From Isoetes taiwanensis (taxonomy: Eukaryota > Streptophyta > Lycopodiopsida > Isoetales > Isoetaceae): a stretch of 64,000 nucleotides of DNA. Position numbers and translations under genes: made by a program. The stretch is taken from contig JAJEKV010000051.1 in assembly GCA_021234155.1 (NCBI GenBank), positions 9,944,105 through 10,008,104 on the forward strand. Direction: 5' to 3'. The notes beneath the pieces are model-generated. The model had not been told where the DNA came from, ran no database searches, and worked only from the letters and a program-made list of their open reading frames with translations. The first letter of the stretch is position 1. Every line of letters begins with the position of its first letter. This document shows positions 21,774 through 33,616 of this stretch, piece after piece.

Positions 21774-22758
21774 AGAAGATAGCCATACATTTATGCAAGA
21801 ATTGGCTTCTTCGGATCATGCATTTTGTTTTTCTCAGAAATACACACACTCTTCTAGGATTTTGATCTCTATTAAATTCAAACTCAGCAAGTAGGTCTGT
21901 GATATGGCTGATGAAGCGACAGATCAAGGGTTGTGGCAAAAGTTCTTCAGACAATTGTGATGTAAAAATGTAGATCTTCATATATCTTCACTATGTGATT
22001 ACCTCCAGATATCTGATAAGGCTATGCGGTTATTGATATCACATAGATTTAAGTTGTACTTGCAAACCTATAATGAATAGATACATCTTCCTCAGTCCCC
22101 GTCCCCCCTTTTAAGTTATGTGAAGCCATACATAGAAGCTTTTACGATTTATGAAATTTCTATGATAACTAGAAAATTGCCCACCTTCGATGGGCACTCC
22201 ATGTGATATTCATCTATGAGATTATCCTAAAAAAATAAGTTCTTGGTGTATTGCCAAAAAATCAATGACCAAACAAATTCTTCATGCATTGCAAAATGAT
22301 GCCAGAATGGAAATTAAAGTGCAAATGAGATGAGGTGAAAAGGATCGGAAAAGAAGAATTGCATTGGCATTAATTTGGCATTGGGCTTAAGTTTGTAACC
22401 TATAAAGGATATTCTAACATGTAACATCATATTCATTTATAATATGCATAAAGATATTTTGAGGTTTAATGTTTTGATTATATGAAAGACACTAAATAAT
22501 AGCTTTTAACTAAGACAGTTTTATGGAACATTTGTGCCCTGCGACTTGCTCTTGTCCATACTTAAAACTTAAAACTGCAAGCCTAAGTTCCCTGTGGAAA
22601 TTGCTCCGAACAAAATGTGGCTTTCATCAAAATTCTAGTAACACCAGAACATTAAAATTAATCTTCTTCTTATTAGATATTTTTCATATGATTGCAACTG
22701 ATTAAGTCTCGTCTAAATTCCTATAGTTGAGGATATCTCAATATTCAAAAGGTATGAA
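21774..22758. other. intergenic, no gene recognised
   Basis: AT-rich DNA without domains or notable repeats. Confidence 0.5.
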
Positions 22759-22772
22759 GACTATATTTGGTC

Positions 22773-23755
22773 TTGCATGCTCGGACGCAGGCCCGTTGGA
22801 GGCGAGCTGCTGTGCTTACCTTGGAGGATTGGTATTTGGGTGGTTAGCTAGCTTCGTGGGAGTTCTTTCGAGCCCACTTTCGCCTGAGGGGCAGTGACCG
22901 GGCTATCCGGAATATTCCGCTACACATACCTATAGTCCCTCAGGATGATGTGGTGGTGCAGGTTTGGAAGGTTCATCTGAATGTTGTGTCTTCTTGTTTT
23001 GTGCACTCTTGTTATCGGGTGCTGGCTATTCATGACACTCTGCCCCCTTCAGGCAAGTGGTCTTTGCAGCTTCCGAGTTCTCGATGGCGCTCGGTTTGGA
23101 CGTGGACATGGAGCTCACATCCCCCACCGAAGGTTAGGGTGCTTCTGTGGCAGGTGATGCACCGCTGTATCAGGGTGAATGCTCTTGTGAGTCAGTTTAG
23201 GCCGGGTGTGAGCCCTCTCTGCCCTTGTTGTGGCCTTCATTGTGAGACTGTGGAGCATTGTCTGGTTTTATGCCCTCACTTCCAGGCTGCCTGGGATTGG
23301 GTCAGGGCTCTGTTTTAGGTGAGATTGACTAGCCAGCAGTTGCTGCTTCATGTGTATCCTAGTGCTTGGCCGCTCTTGCGGCAGCAAGCCTTGCATCTGT
23401 GTGTGGCTTGGTTGGTGTGGCTGATTTGGAAGCCGCGGCGGTTGTGGATTTTTCAGGGGATTCAGCAGCCTGCAGCCTCTTTGATTCCTCGACTCAGGTA
23501 CAAGCTATTTCAAAGCTTTCTGGTGTTCCCGGGATTAGTAGAGCAGAAGTTTGCCATTTGGCGGAACTTCTTGGGTGTTGTAGATGGTGATGGTCGGTTT
23601 GTACAGTAGTAGAGTTGCAGTTTTTCTGTGAGTTTGTTATGGAGTGTCGAGGTATCGCTGTCTCTTTGGAGCAGTTCTCCTTCCTCCTCACTTGCTTTGT
23701 AACATTACCATTCTTTTAATATATTGATGACACAGTTCTTCAAAAAAAAAAAAAA
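22773..23755 (+). mobile_element. 5'-truncated LINE insertion, copy A
   Basis: The 983-bp insertion ends in a 14-nt poly(A) (23742-23755) and is flanked by a perfect 14-bp target duplication GACTATATTTGGTC (22759-22772 and 23756-23769). It encodes the C-terminal part of a plant L1-type ORF2: WTWSSHPPPKVRVLLWQVMH, then PLCPCCGLHCETVEHCLVLCP of the zf-RVT domain. A stop interrupts the start (after YLGG) and the RT itself is absent. A longer, nearly identical copy on the other strand lies at 49234-50612. Confidence 0.95.
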
Positions 23756-23769
23756 GACTATATTTGGTC

Positions 23770-26700
23770 GGAGAATAATTTGAACAATGTCATTATATGA
23801 TTTCTTCTCAATTTGGTAATATCTGTGAATAAGTACATCTTTAAAATGATACAAAGGTCATTTTTGTTGCTCCAAACTTAAAATGCAGTTACCTAAAATT
23901 GGCTAAAATAGTTGCATATAGCATCCGCATTTAGGTCACTGTTTATCTGAGAAACATATGTTTGAGTAACCAGCAATATACTAATGGAAGGTAGAACTTG
24001 CCTTTCTTGTCCTAGTCTATAAAGTTCGATAAATATATGACATTAATTCTTCCCAGCCTTAAAAAGAATGAACTTGCCGATGCAAGTTTCAAGTTAACAA
24101 CTTGCTTAACATATGTTTAGTATACAAAGAGAAGCTAGACATGACATTGCGGCCTCTATTGTGCTGAATGATTAGTCCACACGATTGGATAATTAATTTT
24201 GCATCTCCCACACTACATCCAATATAGCATCCTTCTCATCTCTTAAAGAAATGAACTTGATGATGCAATTTGCGACATCACATCTTACTGGAAGGTAAAA
24301 CATATGCACTATAAGTTGGATATGTGTAATTTTTTCTTAGCCATGAATAACTTCATTTGCATACAATAATAATTCAGAAGTCATTTTTATTTCTATCTGT
24401 TATTATCCAATCAAAATGCAGCTATCTGGATAAGCCAAAACAATATATAATTGAATGGCTACCTGATCTTAAAATGTTTATGCCATCTGTTCTTCAAGAT
24501 ATTCTTGACACTTTGAAAATTCATGGATCCCGCAATTGTTATCCATGGAAATTCCAAGCATGTTTGCTATGTGATTATTTCTGCCAAATATTTTATAGAA
24601 TTTATAACAATTGTACATTAGGTAAAAATACAAATCTCCTTCATAGATCATTTTTGCATTGTTCACAAATCATAGAGCACATAGCAGCCATCTGCAGAGG
24701 GAGTAGAAGTGGAGATGGAATAGAAGCGGACCAAAGTGAAAAGATATAATACCTCCTTATCGGTATTGCACTGGCACTGCGTCGTACATCCTGCAGGTAG
24801 CAGATCGAGAGAAATGCGTGAATAATTCTGCAGGCAGCCCATGGAATCATGCTTATAACAATATAATACTTTGACTATGCATGTCTATTAGTTCAGATCT
24901 AGGCTGACAAAATTATCCCTGCTCTACTTCCTGCGGATCAGCTATGGCAGAAAAGGTAACGTCATTGTTAATACTCTCATGGCTACATTTATTCCAACCA
25001 GTAAGGTTCCACACTTGGAACGATGCTGGGATCTGAAAACTGGCATTAAAACTGGAGGCTCCAAAACTGAGGTTGAGATTTTTCAAGCACCAAACATCAA
25101 CCACATACAAAAGAATAACGTGATGATAGAAATGCTCTTTGTGTGATATTTCTGTAAGGCAGGAGCTATAGCACCCATTTCTGCTATGTGGGCTCCCTAT
25201 CAAGATCTTTTATACCAATTTTGCAAGCCAGGATTGCTTCTTTCAATGATATTTAAATAAACCATTACTTTTATAAGAAGCTCTAAGACATAAAATCAGA
25301 CCAAAAGAATTAAGGCTTTACCTTACAACAACAAAGAAAGACCAAAACCTTGTCTACAAGCTAGATTTACTGTAAGCTTTCCACTCCTAACCTGCTTAAG
25401 ATTGTTGTGTGAAAAGGATGTGAGAGAGGGCTCGATTTCAAACTGCGTCTGCCAATCTTTTATGGTCTGCAAGGAGCAACAAATTGAAAACGTTGCTACC
25501 TCCTCTCAATAGAGTCCTAGACTTCAGACGCCAAACAAAGTTTAAGGTAATAATTAGCCTCGGAGAGAAAATGGCAAAACCCAAGCATGTTATAGTGTTT
25601 CCTGTGCTCGAAAACTTCATGGCAGTCTCTCCCTCATATGCAGGGTATTTTTGTTTCAGAATCCTAATCTAGCAAAAAAAAACCCTTGCTGCTTGCCGAC
25701 ATAGCCAAACCATGCTCTATCTAGCCATAGCCATGAATCTCGCAATAGCCATGCTTCAGAGCCTTAACTACCCTGCTTCAATCCTCTCCTTTTGGAATGT
25801 TCATTTCATCGGAACCATTCGACTAAACCCTAGGCTCGGCTCCGGCTCGTAGAATTGACGATTCATTCTTTGCACACTTTGCCATGGTGCAATATTTTTG
25901 TAGTGACCCCAAGAGGCACCTTTTTGTAGCAGTGCCTATAGCACTTTTTGCATTAAAAAAGTACACATGGCATGCCACGTGGCACAATCCGAGACGTCCA
26001 TGTTTGATGCATGACATACATACTTACAAGATAATTTTATAATATAATATAAGAAGATTATTTTTTTGCTACCGAGAACGAGACTCCCAAACAATGGGAA
26101 CTTGGGTCGGAACTTGGTTCCTAGGAGCACCTATTCTGGAACACGGTTGGGAGTTTCCAATTCTCCCGACCCCTGAAGCAGAGTTGGGAACGGGAACCAA
26201 GTCCAGGACTTAGTTCCCGTATATAAAAAGAGAAGTGCCTGCTTTCACATATGATTGAGGGAAGCCAGATAACCCAGGATGTTGGACAAGAGCAAAAGCC
26301 TGTATGAAAACCAAAATGCTTATCTATCTGTATACAACCTAAATCCCCTCTTAAGACCATCTTAAGCACTTCAGGCAGATACCTCAATATTGTCAATGGA
26401 AATAGTTTTTGCAGCGTCTTCTTTGGACAACTGAAAGATGTCAATATTAGATTACCTGAAAAAGACTAAAATAGGCATACAGAAAGGCAGATTTATATTA
26501 AGGGCGAAAAAGACTGGCCTATTCCAAAATTCCAATAGTTTAGACTGCTCTTTGCTTAGATCCTACATTTTGTTGCAGGTATATGAGCTCCAAGTGTGTT
26601 AAATTAGAAAGATACGAGCGACCACATCTCACCTTATCACCTTTAATTGACTGCCTATGCAACAAACTATGCCTGTGATAATTTAAGGAAGAACAAAATT

Positions 26701-28300
26701 GTCGAGAACACTTATCGTGTTTGTGCAATTGTGGCCTCACTGAAGATATCAAAGGCCATGCACACAAATCTAGTAACATAATTGGACATATTAGAATCCA
26801 ATCCCATATTCACAGTTGTTGTTTATACAAACAACATACTCACCATTCAAGTTTTGAGCCGCTTGAGAAAATGCTACTACCGGGACTTTGGAAGATGGCT
26901 GCAAACCTCTGTTCAAGCTTTCATTGAGCAACCAAAGGCAGATACAAGGATCAACCACGAAAAGAAAATTATGAGGATGTAAGTCGTCCAAATGCTAGGG
27001 TACTCGAACCAAGATGTGTTCTTATTCATCAGATTCGAGCTTCGGTCTGTCATCCCAGTTACCTGGTTGGAACATCCGCGATCCAGAATGCAGGTGACTG
27101 CCAGTTTACAGGGAACAATGGGTTTGGAGCAGTCACCAGCATATCCTGGGTATATTCCAGCATATACCCAAGATATGCCACAAAACCACATAAGCAAGGG
27201 TTTGCCCCCTAGAGGCAACCCAAAAAACTTATGATTCGATCAATGGGTCTTTCTCGAGGAGGAGGACGATGGCTTTTACTTCGTCAACGATGAAGCTGTT
27301 ACCATGCTAGGGATACGTAAATGTAAGGTGTCAAAAATTCTGACTTATCTTCCAATGGTGTGCTGCCACGTGTACTACATTCTTTTAGGGAATGTTTGGC
27401 TTTATCATTCTTGAGTTTTACTCGACATTCCAAAATCTTTTACCCTACATTCTACAAATTTTACTGAACTTTCTGAAAATTTTACTGCACATTCTGAGAA
27501 ATTTGTTCAAGACAATCTTTTAGTCAGAGTGAACTGCAATTTTAACACAACATTGATACAAAAAAATTTTCCGAAATAGTGAATAGATCAAGCCTTCTTG
27601 ATTAAATCATCTTACTGTCTTCTTTATAGATAGTAAGCAAATCTGAGCTTCAAAAATCACGGCAGGCATAGGCATGGGGACACAAATAAGCTCCAGAAAA
27701 GAAAACTTAGAAAACGAAAAAGACTAGTCTAAGCGCTTAAAACTTGCATCTCTTGGAATTATTGCATGCTTCTTAAGCTCGTAGCACCTCCAACAATCAA
27801 AAAGACAAACTGCATACAAGAAAAGAAAGGGATTATCAGCATGAACACCAGAAAAGAAGCAAAAAACACATAAATCTCATCAACATTTGCAAGGAATCGT
27901 GAAACTTCACAAGAACGCTCTAAAAGCACAAATCTATCACAAAAATTAGAAGGCGTACAAGGATTCATCGAAAATGGCGACTGTATATGCAAAAGAAGCT
28001 GAACAGAAATCTCTAAAGCGGCATAGCGCTCACCAAGACCTGTAAGGAAACGTGCAGCTTGACAAAAATACTCCAAAATCGCAAATCTGCCGCAAAACCA
28101 TAGAAGAGGAACCTGCATACAAAGATCTATCAGAAAATTTCAAATCACGATTGTAGATGCAAAAGAAGCTGAACAAAAACCTCCAAAGTCGCATAGCGTC
28201 CTCCAAAACTACCTAGCGCCCTCTCAAAACCCTCTAGAATGGCCTAGCGCCATCAAAAACATTCTGGCGCTCTCTCAAATCGCCATAGCCATGGCCGGAG
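23770..28300. other. 4.5 kb intergenic DNA upstream of the bZIP gene
   Basis: I saw no supported gene. Features seen: imperfect inverted similarity around GGAACTTGGTTCC within 26080-26225; a run of phrases of the type TTTTACT-(G/C)ACATTCT at 27415-27500; and degenerate repeats of about 180 bp from 27.84 to 28.2 kb in which TGCAAAAGAAGCTGAACA(A/G)AAA recurs, followed by several CTAGCGCC motifs up to 28.27 kb. Confidence 0.5.
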
Positions 28301-28328
28301 GCAGGGAGTGGAAAGAAAGAGAATTTTA

Positions 28329-28338
28329 TGCCACGTCA
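28329..28338 (-). promoter_or_regulatory. UPRE-like site upstream of the bZIP gene
   Basis: The minus strand reads TGACGTGGCA, an exact UPRE-type core (TGACGTGR), the site recognised by unfolded-protein-response bZIP factors. It lies about 590 bp before the predicted start codon. A G-box, CACGTG, lies at 28638-28643. Whether either is used is unknown, but the site suits a gene of this family. Confidence 0.45.
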
Positions 28339-28367
28339 CAATTTTTGACACCTATACATTCACGTTG

Positions 28368-28476
28368 CAAGAACGGCAGTGTGCCATAAATTCTGCGGGG
28401 TCAACTTTTGCCTCCGCGCTGACGCGCGTCGGCAAAAGTTTCCCCCCGCAGAATTTAAGGCACACTGCCGTTCTTG
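28368..28476. repeat. 109-bp foldback in the bZIP upstream region
   Basis: Arms 28368-28412 and 28431-28476 pair over about 45 bp with only a few mismatches: CAAGAACGGCAGTGTGCC is perfect, then after one mismatch TAAATTCTGCGGGG, then AACTTTTGCC. The loop is GC-rich. GTTG and CAAC lie just outside the arms. It could be a miniature inverted-repeat element or a hairpin small-RNA source. Confidence 0.85.
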
Positions 28477-28750
28477 TATACAACTTTTTGAGTGGAGAGA
28501 AGTATAGGGCAAGGTTGTGCATTGGCACCCTTCCATTTTAATATTCAGCAGTGGCAGTTTGAACGTGTTTGATCGTGGCGATGGGGATAATATTTAATAT
28601 ACGTGGAGAAAAAAATGTCGAGTCAGCAACGACTTTTCACGTGTCAATGTACCCTTAGGGTCGCGACCCTGCCTAAACCCTCCTTCCGGAACAAGCAATG
28701 CGACCTCTTGCTCTTTCTTGACGTTGGTGTACCGCTTCAACCATCCAAAG

Positions 28751-28829
28751 GTAAATGTCATGCTTTCGTTAATCCAATAGTTCATAAGAAGTCTAGTTTT
28801 CACTCTTTCTTTTGTCTTCTGCTATTTAG
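28751..28829 (+). other. predicted 5'-leader intron of the bZIP gene
   Basis: A donor AAAG|GTAAAT and an acceptor with a strong pyrimidine tract (TTTTGTCTTCTGCTATTTAG) enclose 79 bp. Removing it would put the upstream open frame out of phase with the conserved protein. This supports translation from the later ATG at 28927. Confidence 0.5.
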
Positions 28830-28926
28830 GAAAGCAAAAGTATTTGCAGTTGCATCCAAAACTACCAGAAATGGCTGGCAAGTAGAATTAGGGAAACTCT
28901 GCTTTCCAGATCTTGGATCAGACAAA

Positions 28927-31551
28927 ATGGGAAACCATCAAACAGAAACAGATGCTGAGCACCTCAGCATTTCTGCAGAAATGGAGGATTGGGTAGCCCT
29001 ATTTGCAGATCAGGATAATAATGCAGGAAGTTTGGATGGAGTTCGGTGTTCTGGCCAATTGGGTGCCTCTCTCCCATCTTTGACGGAGCTTATGTCGAAC
29101 GAGGATACAGAACCTTGTGTGCCTTCTTCTTCAAATTGCTCAACAAATTCTTCCTTCCATTTTGATATTGCTGTTTCTAAATTCATTGATCCATCCTCCC
29201 TCATACCCGATGCAGATGGTCTTTTGACTTCTTTATCTTCATCATTTTGTGTCCCTTCCCCAACACGGTCTGCAAGCTCGGATAGGACCCCTTCTGCAAG
29301 GGCATCTTCAGATAGTACCTTGACTGAGCCTTCTTCAGAGGAAGATTTGCTTAAAGAGGATGAGTTTGATGCCATGGCATTTTGGGATCAAGGACTGGAT
29401 ACAATTGTTTGCAGATCTGAAGGCGAAATGAAACAAAAAATTGATGATGTTTCTTTGGTGTATGAAAATGATGTGATATGCGTCTCTACAAATGATGGTG
29501 AGATGGTCTGTGAGTCTGAAAAAGTAGGGGATAAAAAGAGGAAGTTGGAGAGGAGGAGGTCTGAAAATTTGAATTCTGAGGATACTACTTCTAGAAAGAG
29601 AAAAAGTGAATGGGAGGACATTGAGGAAGAAGACAGGAAACCGGAGGATGATGAGAAAAGACAGGTTAGGTTGCTAAGGAACAGGGAAAGTGCACAGCTT
29701 TCGAGGCAGCGGAAGAAGATGTATGTAGATGAGCTGGAGGAAAGGCTTAGAACCATGAATTCAACCATAGCAGAACTTAATAATACCATTAACCTCATTA
29801 GTGCTGAAAATGTAAGCCTTAGAAACCAGTTATCTGTTTTATACCAGTCACCTGCACCTGCAACTGGTGTAAAGCCAGCAAATTTTTTGATGGGAATGCC
29901 AGCTCCACCTATGTATCCTTATCCTGGTACGTGGTGTGGAAGGGTAATGATGCCGGGGTCAAGTGCCCCTCCAATGCCTATTCCTAGATTGAAAACACAG
30001 AAGTCACCATCTGCCAGAAATGGAAGAAAAGTCATGGAAGCAGCACCACAGAAAGGGACTTGTCAAAACAAGAGAAAGAGTAAAAAGCTAGCTAGTGTAG
30101 CTGCATTTGGCATTCTTCTCATAATGGTGCTTATCTTACCTATTAATCAAGGGCTAGTTAGCTTTCCAAGAGCAAGACTTAATAACATTACCAGGCAGAA
30201 GACAGGTGGAAGAGTCTTAATGAGCTTGGATGAGGCTGGCCCATCATGGAATTCCTCTTCTACCAGGCAGCATGGATGGTCTATGCTCAGAGCTTTGCAA
30301 CCTCTCCAACCTGTGAAGGAGAAGTTTCTTACTCATAGCAGAGGAACCATGCCTTACCTGCTGAAAGAACCGACAGACAACATGATGAAGTACTCAAAAG
30401 ATACAAACCATTTTGACAAATCAAATGTTCATCGACAAAACACAATTCCATGCCGGAGCAAAATACCAGTGGAAGCTGCAGCCATCACTAATTCTTCTTT
30501 TCTGCCAGGTGCCCTTGCCAATTCAACAGAAAGAATGGCAGCATCACTAATTGTACCCCGGAATGATAAACTAGTTAAGATTGATGGGAATCTTATCATT
30601 CAGGCTGTCATGGCCGGGGATAAAGCTGCCAGAGAGTCACGGAAACAGCAGCCATTGAGGGAAGCAGGGAAGTTGAATCAGAAGTTAGGGAAAAATATAC
30701 CAGCGATTTTACAGACGTTATTGAAAGCAAGTGGATCAGAAACTTCTGATGGTATGCCTGATGTCAGAAAGAGCATGGCAATTTTGCATTCCTTAATCAA
30801 TGAAGGTGGTTCTAAACCTGATAAAAATGGTCCAGAAAGGCATATCAAGCTTGCTATGGGGAAACAGAAAGCTTTGCCACCCATGAGTGGCTCAGCCTTA
30901 CCTAGAGCTGATAAAGCTAACCCAGTGCACCAGTGGACTCTTGATGATTATGCAGGTATTATTTTTATATTTGGAAATGCATATATGTATCATCACGTGG
31001 AATTGAATTGTGCTATTCTTTGTCTTCAAAATCATGTAGGTTATTGTAGGTCATTGTTATGCTAAGTGTTATTTATGATTGCCATTTGGATTTCTGCAGG
31101 ATCATTATTGACAACAGGAGTTTGCAAGGAAATTTTTCAATTTGAAATTCCTGAAAGTCCAGAATCCAACCCAAATGCATCATCACGGATGACAGAAAGT
31201 TATACCAGCGCATCACATGTAAGTAATCAGTTTCGTGGCAAAGGACGAAGGCCTAATGCACGCCGGATCCCCTTAATGCCTGTCAGAAAGGATAGGGTTT
31301 CTGGATTGAAGAAAAGGAAAAATAATGAAACCCAGACTGCTGGACCTTCTCTAGGCCAGCAGGAGGCCCCAAAGAGATCATCCATGGTAGTCTCTATCCT
31401 TGCAGGACAAACTGGAATGGATGAAGAGAACAACCCATCTGGGAAGGGTCTTTCTCAGATATTTGTTGTGGTTCTTGTGGATAGTGTAAAGTACATTACG
31501 TATTCTTGCACACTTCCATTGGGTCCACCACTAAAGTTGGTCGCTGTCTGA
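28927..31551 (+). CDS. bZIP17/28: ER membrane-anchored bZIP transcription factor (bZIP17/28 type)
   Basis: Two coding exons, 28927-30955 and 31100-31551, join in frame to give 826 residues. The product is a transmembrane bZIP factor of the unfolded protein response: it is held in the ER membrane, moves to the Golgi under stress, is cut by site-1 and site-2 proteases, and its N-terminal part enters the nucleus. Seen here: an acidic Ser-rich N-terminus; a basic region RLLRNRESAQLSRQRKK at about residue 248 followed by a leucine zipper; one membrane segment (LASVAAFGILLIMVLIL) at about 388-406; a possible S1P site RVLM near 429; and a luminal tail ending with SMVVSILAG and SQIFVVVLVDSVKYITYSC, typical of the family. 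I chose the ATG at 28927 for its AAAATGG context and the leader intron. Arabidopsis bZIP17, 28 and 49 are not distinguished. The reading frame is intact. Confidence 0.93.
30956..31099 (+). other. intron of the bZIP gene
   Basis: A 144-bp intron with donor GCAG|GTATT and acceptor TTTCTGCAG. It contains an in-frame stop (TAA at about 31063), so retention would truncate the luminal tail after the membrane segment. Confidence 0.85.
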
Positions 31552-32723
31552 CTGGCTTAGTTATTTTCTTGTAACGCTCATGTCGAAATTGGGCTACATA
31601 AGTCTGCCCAACACAAAATATGCACACTAAATTGATTAATGGAATGCTAATCTCGGGAGTGAGAAAAACTCAACTTCCTGAAAGGGTCAGCCCATGATAC
31701 TGTAACCAAGGTGTTACAAGTTTATAGCTGAAAAATGATGGTTGAGAAAAACGATGGTTGATCCTTAACTGTTAGTACACAAGTGCTCAATGAAAATGAC
31801 ATTTCTCCTTTTCCTTGTAATAAGTTCTTGCAAGTTTGTGAGATTGGCAAGTTTCTTTATCATAAGGCATTTCTTACTCTGCACTTTGAGAGATGAGAGG
31901 ACATTACATGTAGCACGTCATTGGTTTCTAATGCCTCTGACATAGTTGAATTAAACCCTTCCATGACAGGACTGCAAATCTTCACAGATAATTTGGGGGA
32001 ACCAAACTGGCAATTACAAAGATAGATTTTCATTTGGGCACGTGTAGGACAATACAGATTTGCATCAACCATTATCCACAAGCATTATCTCTAGGGCGTG
32101 GAAGCGTCTACAGATACAAAGTTTTTGATGTTCGACATCAAATTTTGCTAAAGGTTTCTCAGTATTGAAACGCACCTGATAAAATTTTCTTAGACATGAA
32201 ATTGCTTTGATTCTGGATCGCTTGTAAAGGAACATGTGTCAAAACCAAGTTCATCATCAGATCAGGAGGCGTCTGCAGTGATGGATCCAAGCCATTATGA
32301 AGTTCGTTATTTTCGACAGCAACTTTTGGATCTAGGGCCTTTTTCCATTGCCAATATACAATCAAAGCTGTACACATTACACATGGATTTGAGTTGCAAG
32401 GTTTAAAATGCTCTGGATCTAGAAACCAGGAGCCAATTGCCGTTTCGATTCTGGCTTCAACAGCAGCACATGTTGTATCTTGGGTGATTCCAGAAGAAAG
32501 TGGACTCTATTTTTTTCGTCTGAGCATGTGCTCACCCTGCGTTTCATATTTGTATGGCTATTGTAAATCCATTAAATTAAAGATAAATAAAAACTGCGAT
32601 TTGCCCACATCAAACACAGCCATTTTCTCACCTTACCGAGCTTTATATGTGAAAAGCATTTGGATCTCTAAACAGTATTACCACCTTTGAGCACATTTTT
32701 GTTCCCTCAGATGTCAATATACT
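31552..32723. other. 3' flank of the bZIP gene, no other gene
   Basis: It probably holds the 3' UTR (AT-rich, several AATAA-like motifs near 31.8 kb) and the decayed 3' part of the neighbouring Helitron. I could not fix a Helitron 3' hairpin and CTRR end. Confidence 0.4.
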
Positions 32724-33087
32724 TTAAAAATTTGGTGACAATATACAATGAATTTTGATACGTTTCTGCAATTGTCGTATTTCCTTCAATATGGTGTCAA
32801 CTGCTGTAATTGCATCCGCATGAGTCATACTAATTTCATGCCATAGTATGACTTTTGTTGCTCTAATTATATCTGCTTGTCGGCTTGTTGCACGTAGTGC
32901 TGATGTAGATTCAGGGGTTAGTTCCAAAGGTAATTTGAAAGTAGAGTGGACAGTATGTGCTCCTTTTAATAACAAACTTGCTATGCCAGTCCATGCAATT
33001 GCCATGACATTGACTTCACGCCCTCGTAGAATGATGATTATGGTGTTGAAGACGAATGTCTTTCCTGTACCTCCTGGGCCATCCATA

Positions 33088-33420
33088 TTTATGCATATAT
33101 TGTTGTCATTGTTGTTTTCAACAACTAATAGTACAGTATCTATGATACATTTCTGTTCTATATTCAACATTGCATATTTAACCTTTCCTTCATGCATCTC
33201 TTCATTGACATCAAATAGTATCTTATCATGTGTAGTATGTTGTTCAATAAATGTTTTTATGCATATATTGTTGTCATTATTGTTTTCAACAACTAATAGT
33301 ACAGTATCTATGATACATTTCTGTTCTATATTCAACATTGCATATTTAACCTTTCCTTCATGCATCTCTTCATAGACATCAAATAGTATCTTATCACGTG
33401 TAGTATGTTGTTCAATAAAT
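33088..33420 (-). repeat. tandem in-frame duplication in the Helitron helicase
   Basis: A segment of about 165 bp encoding FIEQHTT(R/H)DKILFDV to ENNNDNNICI occurs twice in direct succession just upstream of Walker A. The copies differ at a few positions and keep the frame. Confidence 0.9.
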
Positions 33421-33550
33421 TTTTTTGGAAATCCATTAGTACATTCCATCAAGCCAGTTTTCTCATTTCGAGCTTGACATCGTGGTCCACATGGACCATG
33501 CACTACGTGTTTTATGATGATATTATGCAATTCGGGATCGTCTATTAGGT

Positions 33551-33616
33551 CTATGAAAAAAATGAATAAGTAGAAAGGGAAAAATAAAGAATTGAAAAGA
33601 ACATAACGTAACATAC
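33551..33616 (-). other. spliceosomal intron in the Helitron gene
   Basis: On the minus strand, CCAG|GTATGTTACG to TTTTTTCATAG|ACC encloses 66 AT-rich bp that interrupt the homology between AKIP and DLIDDPEL. Its length is a multiple of three, so the frame stays open when it is translated through. Confidence 0.75.

Noticed and set aside
24357-24749. 130-codon frame as a host gene
   Set aside because: There is no domain, the composition is low-complexity AT-rich, and no splice partners were found.
26080-26225. GGAAC/GTTCC-rich imperfect inverted repeat
   Set aside because: Matches are short and scattered; no clear arms or duplications could be fixed.
28603-28926. Earlier start for the bZIP protein
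   Set aside because: The extended frame begins at a GTG codon, has no family similarity, and is put out of phase by a good leader intron. The ATG at 28927 has better context.
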